DNA of 64,000 nucleotides from Wuchereria bancrofti. Lineage: Eukaryota > Nematoda > Chromadorea > Rhabditida > Onchocercidae. Of the stretch, positions 61,733 to 64,000 are shown in pieces. The translations under genes and the position numbers were made by a program. The stretch spans positions 4,662,163 to 4,726,162 of the forward strand of contig SSBO01000009.1 in assembly GCA_005281725.1 (NCBI GenBank), given 5' to 3'. Position 1 is the first letter of the stretch. Every line of letters starts with the position of its first letter. The notes beneath the pieces are model-generated. The model was given only the letters and a program-made list of their open reading frames with translations, had not been told where the DNA came from and made no database searches.

Positions 61733-63527
61733 CTAATTCAAATGGCCAAGTTGATATTTTCTGTCTGTAAGAGGGACAAAGAGAACATCAAATAATTCTT
61801 CAATTTCTACATTACCATTTAAATCTTTATCAACCTGAACAAAATGCCGATCACTGAAAACTTTACCTATTGGAATGATCATCCAACCACCTGGAGCAAG
61901 CTGATCCACCAACTGAAAGTTCTAAATCTTTCAGTTTTTGTTGGTACATCTGAAATAATCAGAGGTAACTAGAATGAACCACCTAGCCTAACATGAAGCT
62001 GTGTATTCGTGGTGTGCTTGAGCTTCTGTAGATACGTTCCAATTCATAATAAGCAATAAGGAATCTAACGCACACTTCCGTTGAAAGCAGTTAGAGCATA
62101 TTATATGCGGATCTCTCAAAATGAGAGTCTTCAAGCTAATCAATTTTATTACAATTAAAAATAGTTACCTCACCAAATATGAACAACATTTTCCTTTAAA
62201 AATGAGTCTGGTGACAAAATAAACCAAAGCGAATTTCGCATATAAACTGAATATATGACAATCAACTTACTATATCGGGAAGTTTCGGTGCAGCAGCACC
62301 AACATGAATAGCTATATATGCAGCACTAGCTCTGTATCCACTACGACCATCGCCTGTAACCATTGTTATTCGCACATCCATAAACAGATCGCTATGATGC
62401 TTATTAATGTTACTGATCGAAAGATCTACAAGTTCTTTGATGTGATCAATGCCAATCACTCTTCCTCTCCTACCAACCTCAAAATCGATTGGTTGTAGCG
62501 TATGTGTAACAAAGTAATAACAAACAGAAACTTATAATAATTCATAGTTTTAAGCATTTCACAGCGAAAATCATGAAACTTTAGGGTTTTGCAGACAGAA
62601 ACCTAATTTGTTTTGAGTATAAACATTGGAATTTCACAAAGTTAAAGTTACATGTTTTTTATATTTGAATTCCTTATTGTGAAGAACGACAACACTTACC
62701 ATAAGTGCCATGCAAACCGCTAAGTAACCGAAACCAAACCAATACAATAACCGGAGCCAATATGCAGTACCATGTGCCATCCCTCAAATGGCCATTCAAA
62801 AGTTCTAAAGCTAAAGCTAAAGCGTGCTGAAAACTACAAAAGGAAAAATAATTTGAAAAAGTTTTTGTTGTAAAACTTCAACAGCGCAAAAAAAAACTGA
62901 AATAGAAAAAAGATGCAAACTCAGTGATCAATAAATCTCACTATTTTGTAACTGAACTGATGGCACATCATGAAATTACGGTATATCGCCAATATTTATT
63001 ATTTTACGTAATGTTGAACTATAACTATAGCAAAACGAAAGTGTACATAGAATACTTACCATATGAGGAGCGCTAATAGTTGCATTGTATCCAATCTGTT
63101 GGGGGGCAATCTTGATACGAATTCTGTGGACAAAAGTCAGCCCGATCAACACTCAGCATTACCTGCTACACTCTATCGTCTTTGATATGCCCCACTTCTA
63201 AAAAGATATAGAATCATAATCAAGCTTTTCAGTAATACTGATCAATAAATGGTCAGTAGTATATGCCAAAAGAGTTTTAATCAAAGCTAATATCATACAA
63301 ATACTGCTTGATACGAATTCTGTGGACCTCTTGTCAGTTATATTATATACATAGCCAGACGTAAATTAGATTAATGTAGGGAATATTGACCATATTAATC
63401 TAGAAGCTCGATTCTCATGAAAGTATCACAACTGCTAGCACTATCAAATATAGTCACTTATTATTTGACGCTTACTTTTCAAGAAATCAACGAGCACTGC
63501 ATTTGATGTATTCTGCGGGAATGACAT
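61733..63527 (-). pseudogene. Protein-L-isoaspartate O-methyltransferase, damaged tandem copy
   Basis: All five exons of the intact neighbour can be traced (minus strand): 63527-63476 (52 nt, starts MSFPQNTSNAVLVDFLK), 63197-63060 (138 nt against 137), 62826-62700 (127 against 105), 62477-62271 (207 against 204) and 61912-61733 (180 against 180). Exon 2 has an in-frame TAG where the intact copy has a Lys codon, plus a 1-base insertion near a run of C. Exon 3 carries a 6-base in-frame expansion, a 1-base loss and a 17-base insertion inside SAM motif I, so the G-S-G-S-G core is lost in every frame. Exons 4 and 5 are fully open and still family-like (HIKELVDLSISNINKHHSDL; GDGRSGYRASAAYIAIHVGA; LVDQLAPGGWMIIPIGK). 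Splice sites are kept. This points to recent inactivation, or to a truncated product from the 3' exons. Confidence 0.85.
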
Positions 63528-64000
63528 CTTCAAAGATTAATATTAGTCATTAAAATAAATCGGTAATTCTTGTCTTCCAACAATCTAAAAATTAATTGCA
63601 GCAAATAACACTATGCAAAAGCGACAAAAACACAACAAATCGTGAACCTGCTATATTAACCAAATATCAGCGACATACGGATAAAATCGAAAGGAATGAT
63701 AAAAACCCTTTAGCTTAATAAAACAAATCACTGTAAAGAACATTTTTAACTCATAATACAATCAACTCAAGCATTTATGTGAATAACCGAATGTCTCCTA
63801 GAAAAGTCAAACAATGATTTACAACGAACACGAAGTAACAAAAATAATTTTCTGCGATTTTGGTGTCATGAACAATAAGTATCAAAAGAATCACTCGGGG
63901 TTTGTTCTTAGTGAACACAATCATCATTTTCAAACCAAAATTACTTAATCGCAACTACTTGCAAATATTGACAAAATTAAAAAGGATGCAATTTTTGAGA
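63528..64000. other. Window end, nothing recognised
   Basis: AT-rich sequence upstream of the damaged PCMT copy; no gene or motif seen. Confidence 0.5.

Noticed and set aside
1..64000. tRNA, rRNA, CRISPR array, intact transposon, viral insertion
   Set aside because: None was recognised by eye; a tRNAscan/Rfam and RepeatMasker run would be needed to exclude small or degenerate ones.

Overview
The window looks like nuclear DNA of a parasitic nematode, most likely a filarial or other spirurid worm. The evidence is a strong AT bias, genes split into many small exons by introns of about 60-500 bp, AT-rich TTTYAG-type acceptors (several are TTTAAG), a cuticle collagen, and TTTCAG sites a few bases upstream of start codons, as expected for spliced-leader trans-splicing. 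No rRNA, tRNA, CRISPR array or intact transposon was seen. All exon structures below were built by hand from reading-frame continuity, splice-site phase and remembered family sequences; no alignment was run.

Layout. 1-7.5 kb (+): the 3' end of a cuticle collagen, a two-membrane-span orphan, and a nematode-type double-PDZ protein. 9-20.4 kb (+): the last exons of an unrecognised gene ending about 120 bp before the trans-splice site of a 24-exon PARP1, then the Hsp90 co-chaperone AHA1. 20.4-28.7 kb looks empty to an ORF scan, but holds a possible zinc-finger-like gene fragment (21.6-22.3, +), a 79-residue gene (23.4-23.7, -) and an isolated terminal exon (28.5, +). 28.8-32.9 kb (+): a single-span membrane protein with a 2.9-kb first intron. 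35.4-36.8 kb (-): a four-exon, 171-residue orphan gene. 40.3-42.5 kb (+): a double-rhodanese sulfurtransferase, convergent with a saccharopine-dehydrogenase-like oxidoreductase (SCCPDH family) at 43.0-47.5 (-). 51.3-53.3 kb (-): a SERTA-domain protein. 55.8-57.6 kb (+): tubulin-folding cofactor B. 59.2-63.5 kb (-): protein-L-isoaspartate O-methyltransferase (PCMT) as an intact copy followed by a broken tandem copy.

How they relate: PARP1 (DNA-break signalling), AHA1 (Hsp90 activation), TBCB (tubulin folding) and PCMT (protein repair) are conserved housekeeping or stress-maintenance genes. No single new system is evident. The most interesting items are the SERTA protein, the decayed PCMT duplicate, two introns whose ends break the GT-AG rule, repeated use of the odd donor GTTCG, and several spliced orphan genes that have no ATG-initiated ORF of useful length.
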